A stretch of 12,332 nucleotides of DNA from Coriobacteriales bacterium (GCA_031290695.1 JAITNB010000095.1:1-12332), one strand, 5' to 3'. Shown: positions 1 to 6,994, counted from the stretch's first letter. Program-made: numbers and translations. Notes: generated from the letters alone by a model not told the origin.

Positions 1-2568
1 AACGTCCTTGGCCTGGGTGCTCAAGGCGTTGGGCGCCGTGAGCACCACCGGCGCGTCGGTGATACCGGCGAGGCCGGTGGCGGCAAGGGCGTCGGGGAAG
101 TTCTCGCCGGTTGCCACGATGATGGTATTGGTGGTGCCCCTGGTAAAGGCGGTTGAACCGATAACGATGTCCTTCATCGTGTCATAGCGGTCATTGCCAA
201 ACAAGCGCTTCCAGGCTTCATCAGTTGGGTCTTTGAGTTGCCAGGCCAGGATGGGATAACCATTGTTGATGGCGTACTTATCGCCAACAAAGACCGCAGG
301 ATTAGCACCGGCGTTGATGCTCGCGAGGAAGCTTTCTTGCTTGAGTGCAGTAGCCGAGCTCGCGGGCAACCCTGCTTCGAGAACCGCGCCGGTACCCGCC
401 TGGGTCACCGCAGCTTGGGCGGAACCCTCAAGCCAATAGCTGTTGGTAACGGCTGGCAAAGGAGAGATGCTCGCAACAACATTGAGCAGGGCGCTTGCCA
501 GCGTTGTGGCGGCGGGTTGAGAGGATACCGTTCCCACGTTATAGCAATTCTCGACTACCGTCGTGCTTACGCGTGACACACCTATGATGCCGCCCGCAGG
601 GCCGGTATAGATATTTGTGACGGTCCCAACATTGTATGAGTCTTTAACCGTGATGCCAACCGCATTGACAATGGTGCCGATAATGCCGCCAACACCGCGT
701 GTTGATGAGCCATTGCCCACCGTTGTCGCAGCATTAAAGCAGTTCTCGATAAGCGGCTGCGCACCGGTACCGGCACCCGTGAGGCCCGCGATACCTCCGC
801 TATGGCGGTACGACTCGATATAACCAGAGACGCCAAGGTTCTTGATGACGATTCCAGGCTGGATGACGCCAAACAACCCTGCGTATGAACTGGCACCGTC
901 CTCAAAATAGATGTTCTGCACCACATGGCCCTGGCCATCAAAGGTGCCCGCGAATCCGGTTGTGGCACTGGTCGCCAAGCCATCCTGTGGTGAGGCAAGC
1001 GTGGGGTGGATGCCTTCGTTGCCAATGGGCACCCAAGCACGCGCTGTCGTGTCGCCCTGGGCAACGGCATGGTCGTTGAGGGCGATGTCTGCGGTGAGCT
1101 TCACGGTCTTGCCCGCAAAGCCATCGATGGCAATGCCGGGGGCCGCACCATTGACAATGGCAGCAAGGCCGGCAAGCTGTCGTGCTGTTGCAATCTCAAA
1201 CGTGGTGTCAGAGGTGTTGTACCACGCGGTGTCAATGTCGAGGTTCCACGGAATCACCGGCGCAGTGGCGGTGTCAAACACAAAAGCGCTGGCCGTTGCA
1301 TCCCACGTGTAGTTAAAGGTGAGCTCGTCGTTGACCGTGACGGCATGGTTGCCCTCGGGAACAAAGAAGTAGAGGTTGGTGTCGCTGGTATCAGTGACAA
1401 AATAATTGGGGAGGTAGCCAATGCTGTCACCCTTGGCATATCTCTCGGTATACAGGCCACCGGAGTAGAACGGGACACCATCGATCTTGATATCTGCCGT
1501 TCCCAGGTTTGCCACAATCGAGGCATCAAACTTGAGCAGCTTGAGCGCACTCGTACCATTGGTAACCGGTGATTTGATGGGCGTGGTGGTGGGGAAGTCT
1601 TCATGACCGGGTATTCCCCAGGTGTTGGTCGCGTCAGAAGCGTTGGTGTTTGCTCCCGCAACGGTCTTAAGGGAGCCGCCGGTGATGGTCAAGGTGCCCT
1701 GTGTACTGGCATTGGCCTCGGCCAGTGCGGTGCCAAAGGCTGGACCGTTCCAATCGACGAAGACATAGACTTGACCGCCGGAGATATTGACATCGACACC
1801 TTTGGCGGCGCTGCTGCCGCCAATGGCAGCACCCATAGCCGCAGCGGTCACATAGAGCGTGCCGCCGGTGACAGTGACATCGCCGCCTTTATCATCCTTG
1901 CTGTCATTGCCAATCACGGCAGCGCCCTGGCTGCCTCTGATAAAGTACGTGCCGCTCGCAAACGTTATCGCGCCACTTTTCTCGCTGTTGGTCCCTGTAG
2001 AATCGGAGCCAATACCCAAGCCGCCAATGTACTTATACAGATAGAAGGTACTACTGGCATCTCCGGTAAATGTCACCGAGGAGCCGTCTGGCACATGAAT
2101 GGCCGACTTCTGCACCGACAGGCTGGGGTCGGCGGGGCTGGCTGGGGGCCGCGGTGGATTGCGGTCGATGATAACCGTGCCCTGGGTGTTGATGGTGACG
2201 TCACCTTGTATGTCGATGACGTTGAGATCGACCGACGCTGAGTTGGAATAGTTCTTGATATAGACGTCCTCAAGGGTAAGCGTCGTCCCGTCTTTTACAA
2301 CCAGGTTGAGGTTAACGTTGGCCGCGCTGCTCTCCGCCGCCCCATTACCTACGAGCGTAACATCCAAGTTCTCCTCTATAGTAATGGTGCCCGTGGCGTT
2401 AGCGGCCAATTGATAGATGCCCGCTACCGTAATCGTCTCACCACCTGCCAACGGGGGATCTGCAAACGCAAGCGTTGGAAACGCTGGAACGAATGCGAGC
2501 GCCATAAGGAACGCAAGCATAAGGCTCAGCGCCCTTCTCCCCGTTCGCCTGTCTTGAGTTGTTGCCAT
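1..2568 (-). CDS. Large exported surface protein with GLUG-like and cell-wall-binding (CWB2) repeats, 3' end outside window
   Basis: An open frame of 856 codons runs off the left edge. The ATG at 2568 follows a good AGGAG ribosome binding site 6-7 bases upstream. Residues 1-36 form a Sec signal peptide: a basic start (QDRRTGRR), a hydrophobic core and a cleavage site after AFA. Residues about 40-330 are Gly/Thr/Val-rich with repeated units of the type GGDVTVTGGTLYV and GAAIGG, as in right-handed beta-helix adhesins. Residues about 440-560 carry a FEIATARQLAGLA / FAGTFDGQGH block, followed to about residue 700 by GLUG-like repeats (SGGIAGL, GGIIG, NCYNVGTV). A first CWB2 (PF04122-type) repeat starts near residue 788 with RLFGNDRYDT and includes GENFPDALAATGLAG. 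CWB2 domains usually come in threes and bind secondary wall polymers, so more repeats probably lie beyond the window. A role as adhesin or surface-layer protein is inferred. It begins 288 bp after rplL, separated by a strong hairpin, so it probably has its own promoter. Confidence 0.9.
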   Translation of the reverse strand, partial: MATTQDRRTGRRALSLMLAFLMALAFVPAFPTLAFADPPLAGGETITVAGIYQLAANATGTITIEENLDVTLVGNGAAESSAANVNLNLVVKDGTTLTLEDVYIKNYSNSASVDLNVIDIQGDVTINTQGTVIIDRNPPRPPASPADPSLSVQKSAIHVPDGSSVTFTGDASSTFYLYKYIGGLGIGSDSTGTNSEKSGAITFASGTYFIRGSQGAAVIGNDSKDDKGGDVTVTGGTLYVTAAAMGAAIGGSSAAKGVDVNISGGQVYVFVDWNGPAFGTALAEANASTQGTLTITGGSLKTVAGANTNASDATNTWGIPGHEDFPTTTPIKSPVTNGTSALKLLKFDASIVANLGTADIKIDGVPFYSGGLYTERYAKGDSIGYLPNYFVTDTSDTNLYFFVPEGNHAVTVNDELTFNYTWDATASAFVFDTATAPVIPWNLDIDTAWYNTSDTTFEIATARQLAGLAAIVNGAAPGIAIDGFAGKTVKLTADIALNDHAVAQGDTTARAWVPIGNEGIHPTLASPQDGLATSATTGFAGTFDGQGHVVQNIYFEDGASSYAGLFGVIQPGIVIKNLGVSGYIESYRHSGGIAGLTGAGTGAQPLIENCFNAATTVGNGSSTRGVGGIIGTIVNAVGITVKDSYNVGTVTNIYTGPAGGIIGVSRVSTTVVENCYNVGTVSSQPAATTLASALLNVVASISPLPAVTNSYWLEGSAQAAVTQAGTGAVLEAGLPASSATALKQESFLASINAGANPAVFVGDKYAINNGYPILAWQLKDPTDEAWKRLFGNDRYDTMKDIVIGSTAFTRGTTNTIIVATGENFPDALAATGLAGITDAPVVLTAPNALSTQAKDV

Positions 2569-2704
2569 GTGATCTCCTTTTCTCGTGTGTGCCTGAGGAC
2601 GGAGAGCCTGTGTAAGACGCAGAGCGCCCTGTTCCCTCCCAAGCACCTTGCCCACTCTTAGAGCAAATGGACTTTGCTTCACCCATTATTGCGCATTAAG
2701 GTTA

Positions 2705-2713
2705 GATATAGCA
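2705..2713 (-). promoter_or_regulatory. Weak candidate extended -10 promoter for the surface protein gene
   Basis: On the minus strand TGC-TATATC resembles an extended -10 element. It lies about 137 bases before the surface-protein start and after the rplL hairpin. No convincing -35 box is present at 16-18 bases. The 12-base interrupted palindrome AGCACTAATGCT lies immediately upstream and could be an operator. Evidence is thin. Confidence 0.25.
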
Positions 2714-2790
2714 AGCATTAGTGCTGATAAAGTCGAGATTACTTTGTGGCGCGTTTCTCTAAATCTTGAATCTTCGTGTTTTAAACTACG

Positions 2791-2831
2791 CAGGGACGGC
2801 CTGCTCCTTGTGCTGGAGCAGGCCGTCCCTG
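2791..2831 (-). terminator. Strong hairpin closing the rplJ-rplL unit
   Basis: A perfect 17-bp inverted repeat (arms 2791-2807 and 2815-2831, core AGGGACGGCCTGCTCC) encloses a 7-base loop, 25 bases after the rplL stop. On the minus strand the stem is followed by CGTAGTTTAAAAC, so the T tract is poor. It may end transcription weakly, or mainly protect the 3' end of the very abundant rplL message. It separates the ribosomal genes from the surface protein gene. Confidence 0.7.
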
Positions 2832-2856
2832 TTAAAGTCGATGGCAGTGCGAGTTG

Positions 2857-3234
2857 TTATTTGATGGTGACGGCAGCGCCGGCATCCTTGAGCTTGCCGG
2901 CAGCTTCGTCGGCCTTGGCCTTGTCGAGGCCCTCAAGCAGCGTGTTGGGGGCACCCTCGACGGCATCCTTGGCCTCCTTGAGGCCCAGGCCGGTGAGCTC
3001 GCGCACGGCCTTGATAACGGCGATCTTATTGTCGCCAAAGCCTTCGAGCACAACGTCGAAGCTGGTCTTCTCCTCGACTTCCTCGGCAGCGGCGGCAACT
3101 GCGGGGCCGGCGAAGGCAACGGGTGCAGCAGCGGATACGCCAAAAACCTCCTCGAGTTCTTTGACAAGCTCAGAGAGCTCAAGTGCGGGCATGGCCTTTA
3201 AGGCCTCTACGATCTCATCCTTGGTGATAGCCAT
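2857..3234 (-). CDS. rplL: 50S ribosomal protein L7/L12
   Basis: The 125-residue product is the usual length for L7/L12, the multi-copy stalk protein that recruits the translational GTPases (EF-Tu, EF-G, IF2) to the large subunit. The N-terminal dimerisation and L10-binding helices (about residues 1-32, [15 protein letters not shown]...[12 protein letters not shown]) are followed by an Ala-rich hinge (about 33-52). The C-terminal domain contains [21 protein letters not shown] and the factor-binding segment [17 protein letters not shown]. The ATG at 3234 is preceded by AAAGGAG. It lies 54 bp after rplJ, and a small hairpin sits between the two genes. Together they form the classic stalk operon under the L10 leader. 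Unlike most bacteria, no rpoB follows. Confidence 0.98.
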   Translation of the reverse strand: MAITKDEIVEALKAMPALELSELVKELEEVFGVSAAAPVAFAGPAVAAAAEEVEEKTSFDVVLEGFGDNKIAVIKAVRELTGLGLKEAKDAVEGAPNTLLEGLDKAKADEAAGKLKDAGAAVTIK

Positions 3235-3259
3235 TGTGTGGCTCCTTTCAAATGGTTGT

Positions 3260-3274
3260 GCGCACTACGTGCGC
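3260..3274 (-). other. Small perfect hairpin between rplJ and rplL
   Basis: GCGCAC-TAC-GTGCGC forms a 6-bp GC-rich stem with a 3-base loop in the 54-bp gap between rplJ and rplL. There is no T tract, so it is unlikely to be a terminator. It could be a processing or stability element that helps rplL be made in excess over rplJ, as the stalk stoichiometry requires. That role is inferred. Confidence 0.5.
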
Positions 3275-3288
3275 CTTGGGTATAACAC

Positions 3289-3804
3289 TTACGCCGCTTT
3301 GTCGGCGACGGCTTGCAGGGTACGGACGAACTTCTCGGCTGGGCCGTTGAGTACGCGGACGATACCCGTGAGCGGGTTCTGGGCGGTACCCAGGAGCTTG
3401 GCGATGAGTTCTTCGCGGGACGGCAGGTCGGCGATGGCCGTGACCTGGTTGGCCGTGACCAGCGACTTGTTGAGCAGGCCGCCTTTGATCTTGAGCGCCT
3501 CGTGGGTCTTGGCAAAGGTCTTGAGTACCTTGGCCGAGGCCACTGGGTCACCCGTCACAAAGACGAACGCCGAGGGCCCCTGGAGGACCTCCCCCAGCGC
3601 CGGCAGGTCAAGGCTGGCGATCGCTCGCTGGGTAAACGAGTTCTTGTAGACCTTGAGCGCCGCGCCTTGCGCGCGAATCAGGCCGCGAAGCTCCTCAGAC
3701 TGCTTGACGGTGAGGCCGCGATAATCGACGACCCACACCGCGTCGGCGGCCTGCAGGTCGTCCTTGATCTGGCTCACTAAACCAACTTTTGCTGCATTGG
3801 GCAT
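3289..3804 (-). CDS. rplJ: 50S ribosomal protein L10
   Basis: This 171-residue protein is the L10 stalk base. It anchors L7/L12 dimers to 23S rRNA and, in studied bacteria, represses its own operon. The N-terminal rRNA-binding domain shows KVGLVSQIKDDLQAADAVWVVDYRGLTV and LKVYKNSFTQRAI. The middle has GPSAFVFVTGDPVASAKVL, and the C-terminal helix that carries L7/L12 dimers is NPLTGIVRVLNGPAEKFVRTLQAVADKAA. I start at the ATG at 3804 (MPNAAKVG) because AAGGAGG lies 8 bases upstream. An in-frame GTG at 3813 falls inside the ribosome binding site and is rejected. The gene follows an L10-type leader with a terminator immediately before the ribosome binding site, so expression is probably set by attenuation. 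Confidence 0.97.
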   Translation of the reverse strand: MPNAAKVGLVSQIKDDLQAADAVWVVDYRGLTVKQSEELRGLIRAQGAALKVYKNSFTQRAIASLDLPALGEVLQGPSAFVFVTGDPVASAKVLKTFAKTHEALKIKGGLLNKSLVTANQVTAIADLPSREELIAKLLGTAQNPLTGIVRVLNGPAEKFVRTLQAVADKAA

Positions 3805-3821
3805 ATATTGCACCTCCTTCC

Positions 3822-3857
3822 AAAAAAATCGACCCTCGCTACAGACAGCGAAGGTCG
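3822..3857 (-). terminator. Intrinsic terminator (attenuator) just upstream of rplJ
   Basis: On the minus strand an 11-bp stem (GCGACCTTCGCT pairing with AGCGAGGGTCG, one G-U pair) closes a 6-base loop and is followed by A and then seven T residues. The mismatch on the plus strand becomes a G-U pair in the minus-strand RNA, which supports the orientation. The T tract ends only a few bases before the rplJ Shine-Dalgarno sequence, so this is an attenuator inside the leader and not an end-of-operon terminator. Confidence 0.85.
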
Positions 3858-3981
3858 CATTTTGTGGAGAAGCACGGGCTCTCTTTTAATGGCGACCACC
3901 TCGGCGGGCAGAGTTCTCACTCAATTACGTCCCCTCGGGACACCGGCTGTCTACGGTAGCGATTCTTCTGTTTTCAAACAC
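3822..3981 (-). promoter_or_regulatory. Ribosomal protein L10 leader RNA
   Basis: The minus-strand RNA upstream of rplJ contains GTAGACAGCCGGTGTCCC, GAGTGAGAACTCTGCCCGCC and GAGGTGGTCGCC. This order matches the conserved L10-leader family, which binds the L10(L7/L12)4 complex for autogenous control. It starts near the predicted transcription start (about 3981) and ends in the terminator at 3822-3857. A GGTCGC-C-ATT segment (3897-3889) can pair with AATGCGACC (3861-3853), which includes the 5' arm of the terminator, giving an alternative antiterminator. I identified it by pattern and not by a covariance search. Confidence 0.8.
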
Positions 3982-3987
3982 CGGGGT

Positions 3988-4016
3988 ATTCTCCCAGTTA
4001 GTCGACAGCTTGTCAA
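3988..4016 (-). promoter_or_regulatory. Sigma70-type promoter for rplJ-rplL
   Basis: On the minus strand a perfect -35 TTGACA (4016-4011) is followed after exactly 17 bases by GAGAAT (3993-3988), which matches four of six -10 positions. Transcription would start near 3981, immediately before the conserved L10-leader sequence. This separates rplJ-rplL from rplK-rplA, whose last gene stops at 4094. The strong -35, correct spacing and placement support it; the -10 is only moderate. Confidence 0.65.
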
Positions 4017-4093
4017 ACAACAATTGCGAGCAAGGACGGCCGGCAGATTGCCAGTTACTGGTCACAGTCATCCTTGCGGTTGTGCGGTTGCTG

Positions 4094-4813
4094 TTATGCG
4101 TCAACTTCCTCATCAAGGAGGTTGCGGGTCTTGCTGGTGTCGATGGCGATACCGGGGCCCATCGTGGAGGCGAAGGTGATCGACTTGAGGTAGCGCCCCT
4201 TGGCGGAGGCGGGCTTTACGCGGATGACCTCATCGAGCAACGTCGCGTAGTTCTCGACGAGCTTTGTGTCCTCAAACGAGAGCTTGCCCACCGGCACATG
4301 GCAGATGCCAAAACGGTCGGCGCGGTACTCCACACGCCCTGCTTTGAGCTCGTTTACGAGGCGGGCGACGTCATTGGTCACGGTGCCGAGCTTGGGGTTT
4401 GGCATGAGGCCGCGGGTGCCGAGGATCTTGCCCAGGCGACCAACCTTGGCCATCATGTCGGGGGTGGCGACGGTGGCATCGAAGTCGAGGAACCCGCCCT
4501 GTATCTGCGCGACGAGGTCGTCGGAGCCTACAACGTCTGCCCCTGCTGCCTCGGCCTCGCGGGCCTTCTCGCCCTCGGCAAAGACGGCAACGCGTACAGT
4601 CTTGCCGGTGCCGTGGGGCAGCGAGATGGAGCCGCGTACCTGCTGATCGGCCTGGCGGGTGTCGATGCCCAGGCGCAGATGGACCTCAAGGGTCTCATCA
4701 AACTTGGCGGTCGAGGCCTCACGGGCAAGACGCACCGCAGCGAGCGGGGCGTAGAGCCGTTCCTTCTCGATCTTCTCCTGTTGTGCCTTTTGGTTCTTTG
4801 TTAACTTTGACAT
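4094..4813 (-). CDS. rplA: 50S ribosomal protein L1
   Basis: The 239-residue product has the normal length for L1. L1 forms the mobile L1 stalk of the large subunit, aids release of tRNA from the E site, and often represses its own operon by binding the L11-L1 message. Diagnostic segments are the basic N-terminus ([17 protein letters not shown]), [17 protein letters not shown], the [17 protein letters not shown] block, and the signature [16 protein letters not shown], followed by [22 protein letters not shown] and the C-terminal [15 protein letters not shown]. It lies about 70 bp downstream of rplK, and its stop is followed by a region with a new promoter and the L10 leader. No strong intrinsic terminator is visible between its stop and that promoter. 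Confidence 0.98.
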   Translation of the reverse strand: MSKLTKNQKAQQEKIEKERLYAPLAAVRLAREASTAKFDETLEVHLRLGIDTRQADQQVRGSISLPHGTGKTVRVAVFAEGEKAREAEAAGADVVGSDDLVAQIQGGFLDFDATVATPDMMAKVGRLGKILGTRGLMPNPKLGTVTNDVARLVNELKAGRVEYRADRFGICHVPVGKLSFEDTKLVENYATLLDEVIRVKPASAKGRYLKSITFASTMGPGIAIDTSKTRNLLDEEVDA

Positions 4814-4882
4814 GATACGCTCCTGTCTTCTTGGTCATCGGGTCATGCCGACCCTCCCAAACAAATAAATCGTGTGTCGCGC

Positions 4883-5452
4883 TTATGATGCGGCGGCGTA
4901 CTCCTCGGTGGCGGCTTGCTCGGCAGCGGCAGCGGCCTCCTCTTCGAGGAGCGCCTCATAGCTGCCGGCAGCAGCCTTGCCGCCAGCCCTCTTGCCCTTG
5001 GTGTACACGCCGGTGTCGGCGATGCCCTCGATGCGCACGCCCATCGAGCGGGCGGTGCCTTGGATGACCTTCATGGCCGCCTCGACATCGTTGGCGTTGA
5101 GGTCGGGCAGCTTGATCTCGGCAATCGAGCGCAACTGCTCTGTGGTGAGCGTGCCTACCTTTGTGGTGTGCGGCTCGCCCGACCCGGACTGCAGGCCCAG
5201 CGCCTCCTTGATGAGGATGGCCGCTGGAGGGGTCTTGGTGATGAAGTCGAAGGTCTTGTCCTCATAGACGGTGATCTCGACCGGGATGATGGTGCTTCCC
5301 TTGTCTGCCGTGGCCGCGTTGAACGCCTGGCAGAACTGCATGATGTTGACGCCCTTGGCACCAAGTGCCGGGCCAACCGGCGGTGCTGGCGTTGCCGCGC
5401 CCGCGGGTATCTGTAGTTTTATTAATCCAGCTATCTTCTTCTTTGGAGCCAT
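4883..5452 (-). CDS. rplK: 50S ribosomal protein L11 with long Ala/Glu C-terminal tail
   Basis: L11 binds the GTPase-associated centre of 23S rRNA together with L10, where it supports factor-dependent GTP hydrolysis and stringent-response sensing. The N-terminal domain is canonical ([40 protein letters not shown]), and the C-terminal rRNA-binding domain has the usual [13 protein letters not shown] and GTARSMGV. The family normally ends about there, at roughly 140-145 residues. This protein continues to residue 189 with a basic patch (TKGKRAGGK) and then an Ala/Glu-rich stretch ([24 protein letters not shown]). The frame is continuous, so this is not an obvious frameshift. The ATG at 5452 is preceded by a moderate GGTAGGA site. 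It lies 185 bp after nusG, across a highly structured gap, and is followed by rplA. Confidence 0.97.
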   Translation of the reverse strand: MAPKKKIAGLIKLQIPAGAATPAPPVGPALGAKGVNIMQFCQAFNAATADKGSTIIPVEITVYEDKTFDFITKTPPAAILIKEALGLQSGSGEPHTTKVGTLTTEQLRSIAEIKLPDLNANDVEAAMKVIQGTARSMGVRIEGIADTGVYTKGKRAGGKAAAGSYEALLEEEAAAAAEQAATEEYAAAS

Positions 5453-5488
5453 AATCCTACCTTGCTTTCACTCAATCATTCCCATAAT

Positions 5489-5564
5489 CATTCCCGTGAA
5501 TCCCCAAAACCCGTGTCACGGTTACCGTCGCAAGACGGGATTCCTCATTTCTTGCACGGGAATG
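5489..5564 (-). repeat. Nested palindromic element in the nusG-rplK gap
   Basis: Outer arms CATTCCCGTG (5489-5498) and CACGGGAATG (5555-5564) are perfect 10-bp inverted repeats. Inside them AATCCC (5499-5504) pairs with GGGATT (5537-5542), and the short palindromes CCGTGTCACGG and CCGTC-GCAA-GACGG fill the centre. There is no T tract. It may be a leader structure controlling rplK-rplA, as L1 leaders do elsewhere, or a copy of a dispersed palindromic repeat: the same CATTC(C/T)CG(T/C)G core occurs near 11763-11787. A second direct GGGAATGATT copy lies just outside, before rplK. Confidence 0.55.
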
Positions 5565-5637
5565 GCATTCTGTTGTTTATCTCAAACGGCGGGCGAGAAG
5601 CGTCCCATAGGAGGCACCTGCCGTATGATTTTCACAC

Positions 5638-6168
5638 TCAGAGCCGCGATACCTGGTCGTAACTAAGCTCGACCGGTGTCTCGCGACCAAAGATAGAGAC
5701 GAGCACCTTGACCTTGCCGGCCTCGGGCTGCACCTCGCTGATGGTTCCGTCAAACTCGGCGAGCGGCCCGCTGATGACCTTGACGCTCTGGCCAACGCTC
5801 AGGTTCGACGAGGTCTTCTTGGGGGCGTCGGCACGGGTGCGCTTCATGATTTTGTCGTATTCCTCGCGAGAAAGCGGCGAGGGCTTGCCTTGGGCGCCCA
5901 CAAACCCAGTGACGCCGGGCGTGTTGCGCACGACGCCCCAGCTCTGGTCATCAAGCTCCATGCGCACGAGCACATACCCGGGAAACACCTTCTTCTCGGC
6001 GATGACCCTGCGGCCACCCTCCTTTATCTCGATGACTTCCTCGGTGGGTATCTGGATGTCAAAGACGCGGTCTTCAAGGGCCATCGACTCAATGCGATGC
6101 TGCAAGTTGTGCTTGACTTTGTTCTCGTACCCGCTGTAGGTGTGGAGTACGTACCATTTCTTGGCCAT
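5638..6168 (-). CDS. nusG: Transcription termination/antitermination factor NusG
   Basis: NusG binds the clamp of RNA polymerase, affects pausing and Rho-dependent termination, and links transcription to the leading ribosome. The 176-residue protein has the two standard parts. The NGN domain starts with [20 protein letters not shown] and includes [35 protein letters not shown] and [10 protein letters not shown]. The C-terminal KOW domain contains [20 protein letters not shown] and [20 protein letters not shown]. Its ATG directly abuts the secE stop (TAAATG), so translation of the two is probably coupled. The gap after it leads to rplK and contains the nested palindrome. Confidence 0.98.
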   Translation of the reverse strand: MAKKWYVLHTYSGYENKVKHNLQHRIESMALEDRVFDIQIPTEEVIEIKEGGRRVIAEKKVFPGYVLVRMELDDQSWGVVRNTPGVTGFVGAQGKPSPLSREEYDKIMKRTRADAPKKTSSNLSVGQSVKVISGPLAEFDGTISEVQPEAGKVKVLVSIFGRETPVELSYDQVSRL

Positions 6169-6570
6169 TTACTGCGTACCACCTGTCGTAGTCTCTGGCG
6201 TGAGCAGGGAATAGAGGACCAGGAGGTTTGTCATGACCCAGTCGAGGATGAAGATGAGCACACCAAAGAAGATGAGCGCGCCAATAACTATGAGGGTCAT
6301 ATTGAGAACCTCTGAGCGGGTTGGCCAGGTGGTGCGTTTTATCTCGAGGCGCACGTTATGGAAGTAGTTGAGGATGCGTTTGAGCACACTCTCCTTCTTC
6401 GAGCCCTTGCCTGAGCCCTTGGAGGCCTTGGGCTGCTCCTTCTTGGACTTCCCGGAGTCCTTGGCGGCAGCCTTGGGCTGCCCCTTCTTGGATTTGGAGG
6501 GGTCCTTAGCAGATATAACTGGGACCTTGTCGGCCCGCTTCTCTTCTTTCTCGGCCTTACTTGCCATCAT
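6169..6570 (-). CDS. secE: Preprotein translocase subunit SecE
   Basis: SecE clamps the SecY channel in the cytoplasmic membrane and is essential for Sec export. The core is recognisable in the last 70 residues: an amphipathic helix with NYFHNVRLEIKRTTWPTRSEV, then a single membrane segment (about residues 90-116, MTLIVIGALIFFGVLIFILDWV). Before it lies a hydrophilic N-terminus of about 65 residues rich in Lys, with near-repeats (KSKKGQPKA, KSKKEQPKA, KGSGKGSKK); extended charged N-termini are common in actinobacterial SecE. Two adjacent ATGs (6570 and 6567) could start the protein, and the ribosome binding site before them is weak (GACGGGAAC). The stop codon abuts the nusG start. Confidence 0.96.
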   Translation of the reverse strand: MMASKAEKEEKRADKVPVISAKDPSKSKKGQPKAAAKDSGKSKKEQPKASKGSGKGSKKESVLKRILNYFHNVRLEIKRTTWPTRSEVLNMTLIVIGALIFFGVLIFILDWVMTNLLVLYSLLTPETTTGGTQ

Positions 6571-6599
6571 GTTCCCGTCGCTTGGTGGTTACCTTGGCA

Positions 6600-6637
6600 G
6601 GTCCTCACGGGTTCGAGTCCCGCTGCCGTCCTTGCCA
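6600..6637 (+). other. tRNA T-arm-like sequence between tRNA-Trp and secE
   Basis: On the plus strand CACGGGTTCGAGTCCCGC has a typical T-arm: a GTTCGAGTC loop context and a four-pair stem CGGG/CCCG. It is followed by TGCCGTCCTTGCCA, which resembles a tRNA 3' end. No matching acceptor 5' strand, D-arm or anticodon arm lies upstream, and the spacing from the T-arm to CCA is three bases too long, so this is not an intact tRNA. It could be a decayed 3' tRNA fragment or a chance match. It points opposite to all neighbouring genes. Confidence 0.3.
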
Positions 6638-6672
6638 CTTTCAAAGTACAACTGACATACTTGCTTGATACT

Positions 6673-6749
6673 TGGCAGGCCAGGAGGGACTCGAACCCCC
6701 AACATGCGGTTTTGGAGACCGCCGCTCTACCAATTGGAGCTACTGGCCT
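6673..6749 (-). tRNA. tRNA-Trp (CCA anticodon), 3' CCA encoded
   Basis: A complete cloverleaf is visible: acceptor AGGCCAG/CTGGCCT, D-arm with TAGCTCCAATTGGTAGAGC, anticodon stem GCGGT/ACCGC around CTCCAAA (anticodon CCA), T-arm GGGGGTTCGAGTCCCTC, discriminator G and an encoded CCA. It lies 21 bp after rpmG and about 100 bp before secE. The rpmG - trnW - secE - nusG order is widespread in bacteria, so it is probably processed from a shared transcript. Confidence 0.97.
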
Positions 6750-6770
6750 GTGCTTGTGCCGTACTGTTTG

Positions 6771-6920
6771 CTAGCGTGTCTCCCTGTGTACTGTGTGGGT
6801 CTTGCACCACTTGCAGTACTTCTTGAACTCAATGCGCTCAGGGTTGTTTTGCTTATTCTTCTTGGTCGTATAGTTGCGGCGCTTACAGTCTGTGCACGCC
6901 AGGGTGACCAATGTTCGCAT
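6771..6920 (-). CDS. rpmG: 50S ribosomal protein L33, zinc-binding form
   Basis: This 49-residue protein starts at an ATG at 6920 with AGGAGG eight bases upstream. It reads [17 protein letters not shown] at the N-terminus and ends [13 protein letters not shown]. Two CxxC pairs (C9/C12 and C36/C39) form the zinc site of the C+ type of L33; the C- paralogue used under zinc limitation lacks them. L33 sits near the E site of the large subunit. It lies between tuf and tRNA-Trp, after a terminator-like hairpin, so readthrough or a separate promoter must supply it. Confidence 0.97.
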   Translation of the reverse strand: MRTLVTLACTDCKRRNYTTKKNKQNNPERIEFKKYCKWCKTHTVHRETR

Positions 6921-6953
6921 GAATGAATCCTCCTACACTTACGCTCTTGTCCC

Positions 6954-6983
6954 AAAAAAGGGCGAATGGCTATCTTACCATTC
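6954..6983 (-). terminator. Terminator-like hairpin between tuf and rpmG
   Basis: On the minus strand GAATGG (6983-6978) pairs with CCATTC (6969-6964) around an 8-base loop, followed by GCCC and six T residues (6959-6954). The stem is short (6 bp), so it is probably a leaky terminator that lowers rpmG and downstream expression relative to tuf. It lies 34 bp before the rpmG start and just after the stronger hairpin at 6995-7025. Confidence 0.5.
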
Positions 6984-6994
6984 TTGAGCGCACG

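Noticed and set aside
238..2241. Several plus-strand open frames opposite the surface protein gene
   Set aside because: They show no domains or ribosome binding sites of note, while the minus-strand frame is continuous over 856 codons with a signal peptide and known repeat families.
4030..4077. Terminator after rplA (GCAAGGA / TCCTTGC arms)
   Set aside because: The arms are only 7 bp apart by 34 bases, and no run of T follows on the minus strand, so termination there is not supported.
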